Part shown: in pieces, positions 49,852 through 57,881 of the stretch | Layout: each line of letters opens with the position of its first letter | Position numbering within the stretch: position 1 is the stretch's first letter | Source of the DNA: Rhodoferax sp. | GTDB lineage: Bacteria > Pseudomonadota > Gammaproteobacteria > Burkholderiales > Burkholderiaceae_C | Length of the DNA stretch: 64,000 bases | Direction of reading: 5' to 3' | Assembly: GCA_013791765.1 (NCBI GenBank) | Contig: VMTC01000107.1 | Span: 62,001 to 126,000, forward strand | The notes under the pieces: model-generated | What the model was told of the DNA's origin: nothing | Database searches by the model: none | Seen by the model: only the letters and a program-made list of their open reading frames with translations | Made by a program: the position numbers and the translations under genes

Positions 49852-50158
49852 CACCCCATCGCCGGTCTTTCTCACCCTTGACGCGGCGGATGCGGCAGCG
49901 CGATCTGCCACAGCGCGCATGCTGATGTCCCGGGGTCGCCCTGCCGCCGTAGGCAAATCGTCTACCACGCATGCACCTGGCGCCAGTTGATTGGCGCATG
50001 CCTTAAACGTTTGTCTGCAAATGACAAGAACACTTTGTTCGCCAGCGAATTCCAGGACAAGCCCTAAGAAAATCCCCGACTGAAATGCACGAAGCACAAA
50101 TCCCCGCCGCGCGTCAGCCGCACCAGCAACCCACCGTTGTGGCTTTCAGGAACTGGCC
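49852..50158. other. Gap without a supported gene
   Basis: About 300 bp between the small hydrophilic gene and the Na/Pi cotransporter. A minus-strand frame over 49810-50097 has no family match and overlaps the small gene. No hairpin, promoter or RNA gene could be supported. Confidence 0.5.
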
Positions 50159-51766
50159 ATGAGCCTGTGGGCACTCGCCAGCAGCCTGGCAGGCGGCCTG
50201 GGCCTGTTCTTGCTGGGCATGACCATGATGACCGACGGTCTCAAACTGGCTGCCGGACCGGCGCTGGAGCGCATTCTGGCCGGGGCCACCCGCACACGCT
50301 GGCACGCGCTGGGTTCGGGGGTGATGGTGACGGCGCTGGTGCAGTCATCCAGCGCCGTCACCGTCGCAGCCATTGGCTTTGTCAACGCGGGATTGCTCTC
50401 GCTCGGGCCGGCGTTGTGGGTATTGTTCGGCGCCAACGTGGGCACCACCATGACCGGTTGGATCGTCGCCATGATCGGTCTCAAATTCAAGATTGAGGCG
50501 CTCGCGTTGCCCTTGATCGGCGTTGGTGTGGTGATGCGTCTCACCGGTCAGGGCCAGCGCCGGGGCGCCATAGGCTCGGCGCTGGCCGGGTTCGGCTTGC
50601 TGTTTTTCGGCATTGCGATGCTGCAACAAGCGTTCACCGGGCTGGCCGATCAGGTGAGCTTGCCCCAGGGCGAAGGCGCCCTGGCCGTGCTGGGGCAGGT
50701 GAGCGTAGGCGCTCTGATGACGGTGCTGATGCAATCGTCGAGCGCCTCCATCGCGATTGCACTCACCGCCGCGCAGGGCGGCCTGCTGAGCACACAGGGC
50801 GCGGCGGCAGTCGTGATCGGTGCCAACATCGGCACCACGGTGACCGCCATGTTCGCCGCCATTGGCGCCACGCCCAACGCACGCCGGGCGGCGGCGGCGC
50901 ATGTGGTTTTTAACCTGATCACTGGTGTGGTGGCACTGGCGCTGTTGCCCTGGCTGATTGATGCCTTGGGCGTGGCCCGCGCCGCGCTCGGCCTGCCATC
51001 CGACCCGGCGGCCAAGCTGGCGCTGTTTCATACCATCTTCAATGTACTCGGGGTGCTGCTGATGTGGCCTCTGGCAGCACCCTTGACGCGCTGGCTGCAG
51101 GCGCGCTTTCGGGCGCGCGAAGACGACGAAGCGCAGCCCCAGTTTTTGGACGACAACGTGCTGCAGGTGCCATCGCTGGCAGTGGACGCCCTGACCCGCG
51201 AGGTGGCGCGCATTGGCCGTGTGACGCTGCGCATGGCGCGCGCGGCACTGACCGGGGCAGAGCCTCCCGCCCTCGCACGCGACCGGGCGGTGCTCATGCA
51301 ACTCAATGCCGCGGTCGAAGCCTTCGTTGAGCGCATGAACCGCAGCGCCATGTCGCAACGCGCCAGTGAACGGCTGGCCCAGGTCCTGCGGGTGCTGCGC
51401 TACCACGAGACGGTGACTGAGCAGGTGCGGGTCGCAGCGCCCTTGCGGCCGTTGGTTGCAGCCGGCCCGACCCTCACGCTGCAGCACAACGCTTTTGTGC
51501 AGCACACCGCTGCCTTGCTGACCTTGTGCGATCCGCAGGTACCGGAACCCGGAGCAGCGGCGCTGGACGCTGCCAGCCAGGAGATGGAGTCCGCCTATGA
51601 AGCGCTCAAGAGCGCGCTGTTGGCAGCCGGCGCCGCCGGTGGTGCGCGGCTCTCCAGCATGGAAGAGGCGTTGCGCCGCTACAGTGCCCTGCGCCGCGCT
51701 GCGCAGCAGGCCACCAAAGCGCGTCGGCGCTGGCCAACCGCAGCTCCCCCGGACGAATCAAGATGA
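50159..51766 (+). CDS. Na/Pi cotransporter-family protein (NptA/YjbB-like)
   Basis: A 535-residue protein with two Na/Pi repeats, each bearing the QSSSA motif (TALVQSSSAVTVAA near residue 62 and MQSSSASIAIALTAAQGG near 192), then a cytosolic PhoU-like helical domain (about 340-520). YjbB in E. coli exports phosphate. The family occurs as sodium-coupled phosphate transporters or exporters. It lies alone, with a repeat-rich gap downstream. No Pho box was recognised. Confidence 0.9.
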   Translation: MSLWALASSLAGGLGLFLLGMTMMTDGLKLAAGPALERILAGATRTRWHALGSGVMVTALVQSSSAVTVAAIGFVNAGLLSLGPALWVLFGANVGTTMTGWIVAMIGLKFKIEALALPLIGVGVVMRLTGQGQRRGAIGSALAGFGLLFFGIAMLQQAFTGLADQVSLPQGEGALAVLGQVSVGALMTVLMQSSSASIAIALTAAQGGLLSTQGAAAVVIGANIGTTVTAMFAAIGATPNARRAAAAHVVFNLITGVVALALLPWLIDALGVARAALGLPSDPAAKLALFHTIFNVLGVLLMWPLAAPLTRWLQARFRAREDDEAQPQFLDDNVLQVPSLAVDALTREVARIGRVTLRMARAALTGAEPPALARDRAVLMQLNAAVEAFVERMNRSAMSQRASERLAQVLRVLRYHETVTEQVRVAAPLRPLVAAGPTLTLQHNAFVQHTAALLTLCDPQVPEPGAAALDAASQEMESAYEALKSALLAAGAAGGARLSSMEEALRRYSALRRAAQQATKARRRWPTAAPPDESR

Positions 51767-52115
51767 TATTGCGTACCCTCAATATCTAGCCTCTATTGCA
51801 ATGATATTGATAGCTAATGGGGCATATTTCTCGTGGGCTACGGGCTGAAAACACTTATTATTTCGTAGCTGTCCACCAGCCCAAGGCCGCGCGTGGGGTC
51901 GGCGCACTCAGTTTGAATCGCAGCCCGTCACACGCCCATGACCAATCCTGCTGATTTCTTGAGAATGGCCGGACAAGCTTGCCACGCCGAGTGATGGCTT
52001 CACTCGAATATCGCGTCTATTTTTTGGGCTCAAGCTCGTGCAGAATCAGCGGCTGTCTTTGCGGTCAGCCACTTCGGCGCACCCCACCGAACCAGGCACT
52101 ACACCGGGTATCCAC
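51767..52115. repeat. Gap with two degenerate intergenic repeats
   Basis: ATCTAGCCTCTATTGCAATG (51783-51802) with TTGATAGCTAATG (51808-51820), and GTGGGCTACGGGCTG (51834-51848) with CGTAGCTGTCC (51867-51877), are partial copies of the repeat in tandem. The remainder to 52115 carries no gene I can support and probably holds the promoter of the response regulator. Confidence 0.45.
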
Positions 52116-53024
52116 ATGAGTATTTTTGATCGATTCTGGGGCTCCTCCAAGAAGCCTGAACCAGCACTCACCCCCGTGGTGGCTGCGCCAGCGACGGAGC
52201 GCCGCAACCGCAAGCGCAAAAACGCCAACCGGGGTGCCAATGCACTCATCATTGATGACTCGGCCACGGTGGTTGCCGCGCTGCGCAGGATGCTGCGTTC
52301 GGCCGGCTACGCGACCCGCGAAGCCGCAGACGCCGAAAGTGGGTTGGCGCTGATCACACAAGACCCACCCGACCTTGTTTTTTTGGACATCGTCTTGCCG
52401 GGCATGAATGGTTTTGGCGCCTTGCGGGTGATTCGCAAAACACCCTCTACCCAGCACATTCCGGTGATCATGATCAGCGGAAATGAACACGCCACCGAGC
52501 AGTTCTATGCCAACCGGATTGGGGCCGATGACTTCCTGAAAAAGCCGTTTTCCCGGTTTGAACTGTTTGCGCATATTGAGTCCTTGCTGGACGACAGCCG
52601 CATGCCGCGCCGAAAAGCGGATATGGCGGGCGCGAAAAGGCCCGCCAGCGTGGCCGCAGCGGTTGACGTTGTTGCGGATGCGGTGCGCGACACGGTTCCA
52701 GCGGCATTAACGGTGCTCACGCCGCTGGGGCCACAAGCGCTTGCACCTGCTGCAGCCGAGCGGTGGTCTGCGCTGGATGCGCGCAAGGCGCTCACGGCCA
52801 TGGGCTTGCAATACTTCAACCCGGCGCATTTTTTTGCCGCCATTCGCCGCGATGACCAACTGGCAGTGGCGCTGTTCCTGAGCAGCGCAGCGGTCCCGTT
52901 GAACACACCCTTTGAGGGTGAAACCGCACTGGATGTGGCGCAAAAGACCGGCATACCCCACCTGATCAACCTTTTGCAGCGCCACGCCAGTCTGCCACAG
53001 CCCAATTTTTCGCCGAAGCCCTGA
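52116..53024 (+). CDS. Response regulator with unusual C-terminal ankyrin-like segment
   Basis: A 302-residue protein: a basic linker (about residues 20-45, RRNRKRKNANRG) precedes a receiver domain (about 46-165) with the IIDDSATV acidic pair, phospho-acceptor in LVFLDIVLPGMNG, and KKPFSRFEL lysine. An Ala-rich region follows. The C-terminal 55 residues (RRDDQLAVALFLSSAAVPLN, then GETALDVAQKTGIPHLINLLQ) resemble an ankyrin repeat pair. No DNA-binding or enzymatic output domain is present. No histidine kinase is adjacent. The output may be protein-protein binding. ATG at 52116 is preferred over 52038. Confidence 0.82.
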   Translation: MSIFDRFWGSSKKPEPALTPVVAAPATERRNRKRKNANRGANALIIDDSATVVAALRRMLRSAGYATREAADAESGLALITQDPPDLVFLDIVLPGMNGFGALRVIRKTPSTQHIPVIMISGNEHATEQFYANRIGADDFLKKPFSRFELFAHIESLLDDSRMPRRKADMAGAKRPASVAAAVDVVADAVRDTVPAALTVLTPLGPQALAPAAAERWSALDARKALTAMGLQYFNPAHFFAAIRRDDQLAVALFLSSAAVPLNTPFEGETALDVAQKTGIPHLINLLQRHASLPQPNFSPKP

Positions 53025-53133
53025 GCGAGTCCCTTGATTTTTGCTGAAACCCGCTGGCCGCTGCTTGGCTGCTTACGCCCGCCCGCCTCCCGGTTGCGCA
53101 AGCGCGCAGGGGGCAGCAACAAAGGCGTTGCCG

Positions 53134-54279
53134 TCAGTCCTGGAAGTACCAGAAACCGGCGTTCACCCATTCGCTCACCTGCTTGGCAAAGGCGGCGTCC
53201 TGCAGTGCGCTGTGCAGTTGGTCGTGGCTTAGTTCGTCGTGGTCACACAGCGCGATCACGGCGGCTTGCAGCGCCGGGCCAAAGGCGTAGCGCTCGCCGT
53301 CGACATAGCACACACCTTGCGCCACCGTGGCATCCACATAAAAGCAGCGCAGGCCACCGGTGCGCACCAGTGCTTGCTGTTGCAGCGCATCGGCCACCTC
53401 GGTGGCGGTCAATGGCTCGTCCAGCGCCTGCAAGTCCAGTGCACATTTGGTCTTGGAGAAGTAGCTGCCAGCAAAATCTGCGACCAGCAGCTCATCGTCC
53501 AGCAGGCTTTGCAGCTGCGCCTTGATCAAGGTGAAATCGCTGCTGTTGATTTGCCCCTGGTGCGTGTGGATTGGCCGTTTCGGGTCGGTCAACAAGGTTT
53601 TGCCCAGCTCCTTGTCGATCACATGGTCGGCCAGGCCGCTGAGCAGGTCGCTGGCGGATTTGGCTCTAAAGCCGACCGAGAAACTCATCGACTCTTCCAG
53701 CGTCACGCCCTCGTGCGGAAAGCCCGGCGGGATGTACAAGATGTCGCCCGGCAGCAGTTCCACGTCAATGATGGCCTCGAACGGATCGGTGTGCAAAAGC
53801 GCGGCGTGCGCCGCAAATTGCCTGTGCTCGCCCAAGTCACCCACGCGCCAGTGGCGCCGTCCCGAGCCCTGACAAATGAACACGTCGTACAGGTCAATGT
53901 GCGGCCCCACGCCGCCCCCGGGCGTGGCGTAGCTGATCATCACATCGTCAAGCCGCCACTTCGGGATGAAGGCAAAGGGTTTCACCAGTTCGGCCACTTC
54001 AGGCGACCAATGGTTGACCGCCTGCACGACCAGCGTCCAGCCGTCCTTGCCAAAACGCTCGTAGGACTCGAAGGGGCCGACTTCGGCCTGCCACTGATCA
54101 TCCTTCTTGTAGACCAGGCGCGACTCGACTTCTTCTTCGCAGGCCAGTCCCGCCAGGTCATTGGGGCTGATCAGGTCTTCAAAATTCCCAAAGCCCTGGC
54201 GGATCACCACCGGCTTTTGCTGCCAGTAGTTGGCCATGAAGTGTTCGAGGGAGAAGTCAGTCAGATTGAGTTTGAGCAT
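53134..54279 (-). CDS. roxA: 50S ribosomal protein L16 3-hydroxylase (JmjC/cupin oxygenase)
   Basis: A 381-residue 2-oxoglutarate and iron oxygenase of the RoxA/YcfD family, which hydroxylates an arginine of ribosomal protein L16. It starts with the family form FMANYWQQKPVVIRQGF; the iron site HxD is in GPHIDLYDVF, with the distal histidine near PGFPHEGVTLEESMSFSVGFRA. The C-terminal winged-helix dimer region follows. The start at 54279 is chosen because upstream codons give unrelated residues. Confidence 0.93.
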   Translation of the reverse strand: MLKLNLTDFSLEHFMANYWQQKPVVIRQGFGNFEDLISPNDLAGLACEEEVESRLVYKKDDQWQAEVGPFESYERFGKDGWTLVVQAVNHWSPEVAELVKPFAFIPKWRLDDVMISYATPGGGVGPHIDLYDVFICQGSGRRHWRVGDLGEHRQFAAHAALLHTDPFEAIIDVELLPGDILYIPPGFPHEGVTLEESMSFSVGFRAKSASDLLSGLADHVIDKELGKTLLTDPKRPIHTHQGQINSSDFTLIKAQLQSLLDDELLVADFAGSYFSKTKCALDLQALDEPLTATEVADALQQQALVRTGGLRCFYVDATVAQGVCYVDGERYAFGPALQAAVIALCDHDELSHDQLHSALQDAAFAKQVSEWVNAGFWYFQD

Positions 54280-54454
54280 GGGGCGTAGGGTAAAAATGTG
54301 AGCTTTGAGTATCGCACCCGGCGCGCAACGTTTGCCTGCGGCTGGGCCCCTGTTGGTTCTCGATATCCATGTGATTTCGGAGTTTCGCCACGGCATGCCG
54401 CATCAATCACCCGAGGTGCGAGCCTGGGCTGGCGCGCAGCCTGCCAGCTGGTTT

Positions 54455-54647
54455 TAGCTGCCGGCCATCAACACCCTGGAACAAAACTGCGCCCGTGTGC
54501 GCGTCACTTCACATCCGCGATCCCCGCTCGGCGCGCGACGCGATGATTGCCGCCACCGCCATTGAGCACCGCTTTTCCGTTGTCACCCGCAACACAGGGG
54601 ACTTTGTCAATCTCGGCGTGGCTCTAGTCAAACCATGGTTGGCGTGA
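54455..54647 (+). pseudogene. Truncated and frameshifted vapC (PIN-domain toxin) remnant
   Basis: The frame ending at TGA 54645-54647 reads CASLHIRDPRSARDAMIAAT, then AIEHRFSVVTRNTGDF and ends ALVKPWLA. This is the C-terminal half of a FitB/VapC-type PIN ribonuclease, with the conserved aspartates in RDAM and TGDF. Upstream homology (LPAINTLEQNCARV) is in another frame, so a frameshift separates the pieces. No start codon or N-terminal half is present, nor an antitoxin gene. Confidence 0.75.
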
Positions 54648-54654
54648 GCCGTTG
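54533..54654 (+). repeat. 122-bp imperfect direct repeat, copy A
   Basis: This vapC-tail segment matches 55476-55597 at about 106 of 122 positions with no gaps, by my hand alignment. Both copies end with the same TGGTTGGCGTGAGCCGTTG. Confidence 0.85.
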
Positions 54655-54707
54655 TCTGCGGACCAGAGTAACAGCAATGGTGCAACGGTTGCTCTACACT
54701 ATGGCCC

Positions 54708-54908
54708 ATGCCCACCTTGCACGGATTTTCTGAATCCCGCGTCTTGATGTATCTCGGGGACCATCCGCCACCGCACGTTCATGTCGTTCTGCGCGATGGC
54801 CGCGACTGCATTTTCGAAATTGAATCGTTGCTGGTCATTGGCAAGCTGGCCGGGCGCGAAATCCGCGATGCACTTAACTGGATAGAAGACGAGAAAACGT
54901 TTCTCTAA
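54708..54908 (+). CDS. DUF4160-family protein
   Basis: A 66-residue protein: GDHPPPHVHVVLRDGRDCIFEIE and the C-terminal AGREIRDALNWIEDEKTFL fit DUF4160, a small family usually found beside DUF2442 genes. The pair is often listed as a possible toxin-antitoxin system, but no mechanism is established to my knowledge. The DUF2442 gene begins 5 bp after its stop, so they share a transcript. It sits between two vapC remnants. Confidence 0.85.
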   Translation: MPTLHGFSESRVLMYLGDHPPPHVHVVLRDGRDCIFEIESLLVIGKLAGREIRDALNWIEDEKTFL

Positions 54909-54913
54909 ACCGA

Positions 54914-55417
54914 ATGGCAGAGGTACAACCCATGAGTGAATTTTTCCACCCCAAACTCCAGGCAGTCAACGCGCTGGAGCCCTATCGCTTAAGCACCACC
55001 TGGAGCACTGGTGAAGAGCTTGAGGTTGATGTTTCGAATGTGATGCGCGGGCCAGCTTTTGCCGAGATTCGCAAGCCGGAGGTATTTTGCACGGTACACA
55101 CCGATGGTTTCAGCATCGAGTGGTTGGATGCCGAGCTCGGCCCAGACAATGTCTATGCCTGGGCCAAAGAGCAGGCGGGCGAGGTCAGCCATGAGATGTT
55201 CGGCGGCTGGATGTGCCGCAACAAGCTGTCTCTTTCTGGCGCCGCTGAAGCGTTGGGCATCAGCCGTCGCATGGTGAGCTATTACCGTACGGCGCACAAA
55301 ACGATCCCACGGTCCATTTGGCTTGCGTGCTTGGGTTGGGAGGTGACACGTCCCAAGGCGCGAACGCTTCCCCGTGAGCTGCCTACGGCAAGAGAATACG
55401 CAGCCGCCCACGCTTGA
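54914..55417 (+). CDS. DUF2442 protein with helix-turn-helix tail
   Basis: A 167-residue protein. The N-terminal half (about 15-80) matches DUF2442 (VNALEPYRLSTTWSTGEELEVDVS, then DGFSIEWLDAELGPDNVYAWA). The C-terminal part has a helix-turn-helix (LSLSGAAEALGISRRMVSYYRT, about 105-127), so it may act as the DNA-binding partner of the DUF4160 protein 5 bp upstream. The start could be 54914 or, less likely, ATG at 54932. Confidence 0.83.
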   Translation: MAEVQPMSEFFHPKLQAVNALEPYRLSTTWSTGEELEVDVSNVMRGPAFAEIRKPEVFCTVHTDGFSIEWLDAELGPDNVYAWAKEQAGEVSHEMFGGWMCRNKLSLSGAAEALGISRRMVSYYRTAHKTIPRSIWLACLGWEVTRPKARTLPRELPTAREYAAAHA

Positions 55418-55430
55418 ACGCCGACTGCGT

Positions 55431-55452
55431 CAATTAATCCGCAATTAATCCG
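55431..55452 (+). repeat. Perfect 11-bp tandem duplication
   Basis: CAATTAATCCG occurs twice in a row at the junction where the second vapC remnant begins. It may mark a rearrangement or slippage. Confidence 0.85.
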
Positions 55453-55590
55453 AGCCTGGCCCGTTTGATTGCAGAGCGCGACGCGATGATGGCCGCCACC
55501 GCTATCGAGCACCGGTTGATCGTTGTGACCCGCAACACGGCGGACTTGGTTACTACCGGCGTGGCTCTAGTCAATCCATGGTTGGCGTGA
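55438..55590 (+). pseudogene. Truncated vapC (PIN-domain toxin) remnant, second copy
   Basis: The frame ending at TGA 55588-55590 reads LARLIAERDAMMAATAIEHR and IVVTRNTADLVTTGVALVNPW. Only the C-terminal third of a PIN toxin remains. A stop codon lies directly upstream in frame (55435), and no start is present. Confidence 0.72.
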
Positions 55591-55597
55591 GCCGTTG
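55476..55597 (+). repeat. 122-bp imperfect direct repeat, copy B
   Basis: Partner of 54533-54654, about 87% identical without gaps. The repeats bracket the DUF4160/DUF2442 pair. Confidence 0.85.
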
Positions 55598-56252
55598 GCA
55601 AGCAAGGGATGGCAGCCTTTCTGCGATACAAATGCTATTAATAACGTAGCACAAGATTCATATCTGACATAGGCTAGAGCCTGATTTAATCAACAAGATC
55701 GCCGAGAATGGCATGCAAAATTGAGTGACAGTTCTGCAGCGATTCCGGGCCTTGGAGTAAGGCCACTGGACTACGGCATCGGGCCAGTTGCAGTCGGTCA
55801 CGAATGACAGCTAACTGGCAGGCACTATCAGAGCTTTTCATGCCGCCAACCGGCACTGATCGGCAGGAAGCCGTTACACACCATGGCACCGCGAATGGAC
55901 ACAGCATGCCCATTGCTGACGCCGAGACCTGTCCGTTGAGTGGCTGCAGTCGAGCGTGAAGCGGCACATGATTAGCCCCGCCACTTGGTCTTAACATAAC
56001 GCTCTATCGTGCTGACTCGCTGCTTGCTCGTTGAAAGCGATCAATTTGGTGTCGAGGGACAGTCGGTTTTGCTGCGTTGGACTAAACCGCTCGCGTGGTA
56101 GGTCGGACTGCGGTAGCCCGGGAGCAGCGAAGAACGGGCAGGCAAGTCTTAGCAAGACAGAAGACATGTCGTGTAAGCAAACTATTCCAGCCAAACGCGA
56201 GCCTCTCCGAACGCGCGTCATTCGACTGCGACCTTTTGGAATGTTGCAAGGT
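55598..56252. other. Gene-poor stretch before the NERD-helicase island
   Basis: About 650 bp with no gene that I can support on either strand. It opens with a repeat-like piece: AAATGCTATTAATAACGTAG (55629-55648), then ATAGGCTAGAGCCTGATTTA (55669-55688). Base composition is mixed and several minus-strand frames lack recognisable domains. It may be decayed mobile DNA forming the left edge of the island. Confidence 0.5.
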
Positions 56253-56321
56253 GATATTAATGATGTCATGCTTGACACTTAAATTTAGCACTGTTATGAT
56301 TTGCATGTCATCATAAATATC
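56253..56321. promoter_or_regulatory. 19-bp inverted repeat framing the island promoter
   Basis: The left arm GATATTAATGATGTCATGC (56253-56271) matches the reverse complement of the right arm (56303-56321) at 17 of 19 positions. The arms enclose the -35 and -10 boxes, an arrangement expected of an autoregulated operon. Confidence 0.7.
56272..56300 (+). promoter_or_regulatory. Strong sigma-70 promoter of the island operon
   Basis: TTGACA (56272-56277), a 17-bp spacer and TATGAT (56295-56300) nearly match the consensus. Transcription should start near 56307, leaving a leader of about 30 nt before the ATG at 56337. Confidence 0.82.
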
Positions 56322-56336
56322 ATATTAAATAACACT

Positions 56337-57119
56337 ATGCGATTCACCAAGACCGAAATGCAAGGAGAGCTCTCAAAGTTCCTGACCCTGTTTGGCAATC
56401 AAGTGACCGGCTTGTATGCGGTCAGCTCACCAGCTTGGGCCGCGAAGGATGCCGTGCAAACGTCACCCATCTGGGAGACTGTGAATGAGATGTACGACTA
56501 CGGAGTCGACGGCCTTCCCGTCCCCGCAAGCCCAGAATCGACGGGCTCCGTCGTTGGTCGGCATATCGAAGTAGAGCGTTTCCTTCACGCTCTGAACACG
56601 TTGCCGATGAAGCTCTACCTGGACGGCCAGGGGAACACTCCGCCCCGCCTAGCCATCCTCGCCGCACAGTGCGCTGCCGCCCGGCTCGTCCTCGACGGGG
56701 ACGATCGGCGCACCGACTATGCGATTGACGAGTTCGGACCGGGAGGCGGGGACTTCGGCTACCTTACCCTTGCTGAGGTCGCTTTGCTGGCCAACATGGA
56801 CGAGCGCAGCGTCCGCAACGCCGCCAACCCGAAGCTGCCGAACCCCCTGACGACTGAACCGGTTGGCCGCCGTTCCCTGGTGCGCCCCGAAGAGGCGCGT
56901 CGATGGCTGGCGACCAGGAAGGGCTTCGTCGCGACTAAAGTTATCAACGAAGGCGATGAAGATCGCCTGCCGAGGTTCGACCTGCCCCCCTTGCCTCAGG
57001 CGTTCTACGACGACGTTGCCCGGGAAGCCAAGGAACTGGATATTCCGTTCGAAACAAATCTGATGAGAAAGATTCTCGATGCGTACAAACGCATTACCTT
57101 GACGGGAGATGAACAATGA
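56337..57119 (+). CDS. Putative HTH DNA-binding protein, first gene of the island
   Basis: A 260-residue protein of unknown family. A helix-turn-helix-like stretch (YLTLAEVALLANMDERSVRN, near residues 143-163) followed by a wing-like VRPEEARRWLATRKGF suggests an excisionase/MerR-type fold. The C-terminal LPQAFYDDVAREAKELDIPF could be a dimer or RHH-like helix. ATG at 56337 is used since the promoter lies too close for the TTG at 56301. No ribosome-binding site is clear. Its stop overlaps the next start (ATGA). The dyad-framed promoter suggests that this protein is the autorepressor. Confidence 0.75.
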   Translation: MRFTKTEMQGELSKFLTLFGNQVTGLYAVSSPAWAAKDAVQTSPIWETVNEMYDYGVDGLPVPASPESTGSVVGRHIEVERFLHALNTLPMKLYLDGQGNTPPRLAILAAQCAAARLVLDGDDRRTDYAIDEFGPGGGDFGYLTLAEVALLANMDERSVRNAANPKLPNPLTTEPVGRRSLVRPEEARRWLATRKGFVATKVINEGDEDRLPRFDLPPLPQAFYDDVAREAKELDIPFETNLMRKILDAYKRITLTGDEQ

Positions 57120-57385
57120 ATGCAACTACTCATGCCACTGTCAGGTGCCAGCAGCGCGGTGTCTCCCCCTTCGTGATTGATCTGCTCCTAAGGTTCGGAC
57201 GACGCGAACACGACCACCATGGCGCAGAAATCGTTTTCTTTGATCGGCGCGCCAGGAAGGCGGTCGATAGTTACACGGGCGGCACTATCGGGAAACTCAA
57301 CGAGCAAATGGACTCGTACGCCGTCGTGTCTGAAGGTTGTGTCATCACGGTGGGCGTGCGGCACCAAAAAATCAACCGCCATTAG
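57116..57385 (+). CDS. Small DUF4258-like protein
   Basis: An 89-residue protein: HATVRCQQRGVSPFVIDLLLRFG, GAEIVFFDRRARKAVD and a C-terminal DSYAVVSEGCVITVGVRHQKI resemble DUF4258-type small proteins that accompany DNA-binding partners. Some such pairs behave as toxin-antitoxin modules, but I cannot assign activity. It overlaps the upstream gene by four bases and is 46 bp ahead of the zinc-binding gene. Confidence 0.65.
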   Translation: MNATTHATVRCQQRGVSPFVIDLLLRFGRREHDHHGAEIVFFDRRARKAVDSYTGGTIGKLNEQMDSYAVVSEGCVITVGVRHQKINRH

Positions 57386-57431
57386 AAAGTAATTTTTTGC
57401 AAATTAACCACTCGCAGTTAGGTAGGCATAT

Positions 57432-57878
57432 ATGAACCATCTCAACAATTTCAGCGGTCAACGAGTGGACAGTAGGGAGCACAACGACAACGCCCCTCCA
57501 AAATACTCTGCACCCAGCGCTTATTTCAAGGGGATACTGGCTGGCTACGCGAACCCGTATTGCAGTCGTTGCCGCGGCACTGGCTACATCAGCGGATTCA
57601 AGCATGTCTGCGCTGGCCGTTGCTTCAAGTGCATTCCGGAAAAGGTCTTCGAGCATGCGCAAGAGAAATTCGCTCAGACCTGTGAGGCAAGAACTGGCTG
57701 CGATGAAATGGCCGAGATCTATCTGGCAATGAATGGCGACAACAGTGGTGGCCCGGCCTATCTCAGCGACGGCATGTGGCTCACGCCTGACGGGCAAATA
57801 TACGATGTGGCCGATAGCAGTGGGCCGCGTAGCAAAGGGCGTAGCGCCGCTTTTCGACCAACATGCTTGACCGCTTGA
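57432..57878 (+). CDS. Zinc-ribbon-like protein of unknown function
   Basis: A 148-residue protein with a cysteine cluster CSRCRGTGYISGFKHVCAGR (44-63) followed by CFKC (64-67): C44, C47, C60, C64 and C67. The CxxCxGxG start resembles one DnaJ zinc-finger repeat. The remainder (EMAEIYLAMNGDNSGGPAYL) has no match I know. It uses the rare ATA codon (GGG ATA CTG) early on. Its stop lies 3 bp before the NERD-helicase ATG, so it is in the same operon and may be a partner of it. Confidence 0.65.
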   Translation: MNHLNNFSGQRVDSREHNDNAPPKYSAPSAYFKGILAGYANPYCSRCRGTGYISGFKHVCAGRCFKCIPEKVFEHAQEKFAQTCEARTGCDEMAEIYLAMNGDNSGGPAYLSDGMWLTPDGQIYDVADSSGPRSKGRSAAFRPTCLTA

Positions 57879-57881
57879 CCA

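Noticed and set aside
49810..50097. Minus-strand frame with ACVVDDLPTAAG that looks a little like a response-regulator receiver
   Set aside because: Only a short piece resembles the motif; no phospho-acceptor aspartate or lysine follows and it overlaps the small hydrophilic gene.
55686..55997. 103-codon minus-strand frame in the stretch before the island
   Set aside because: No family match, no ribosome-binding site and composition typical of non-coding DNA.
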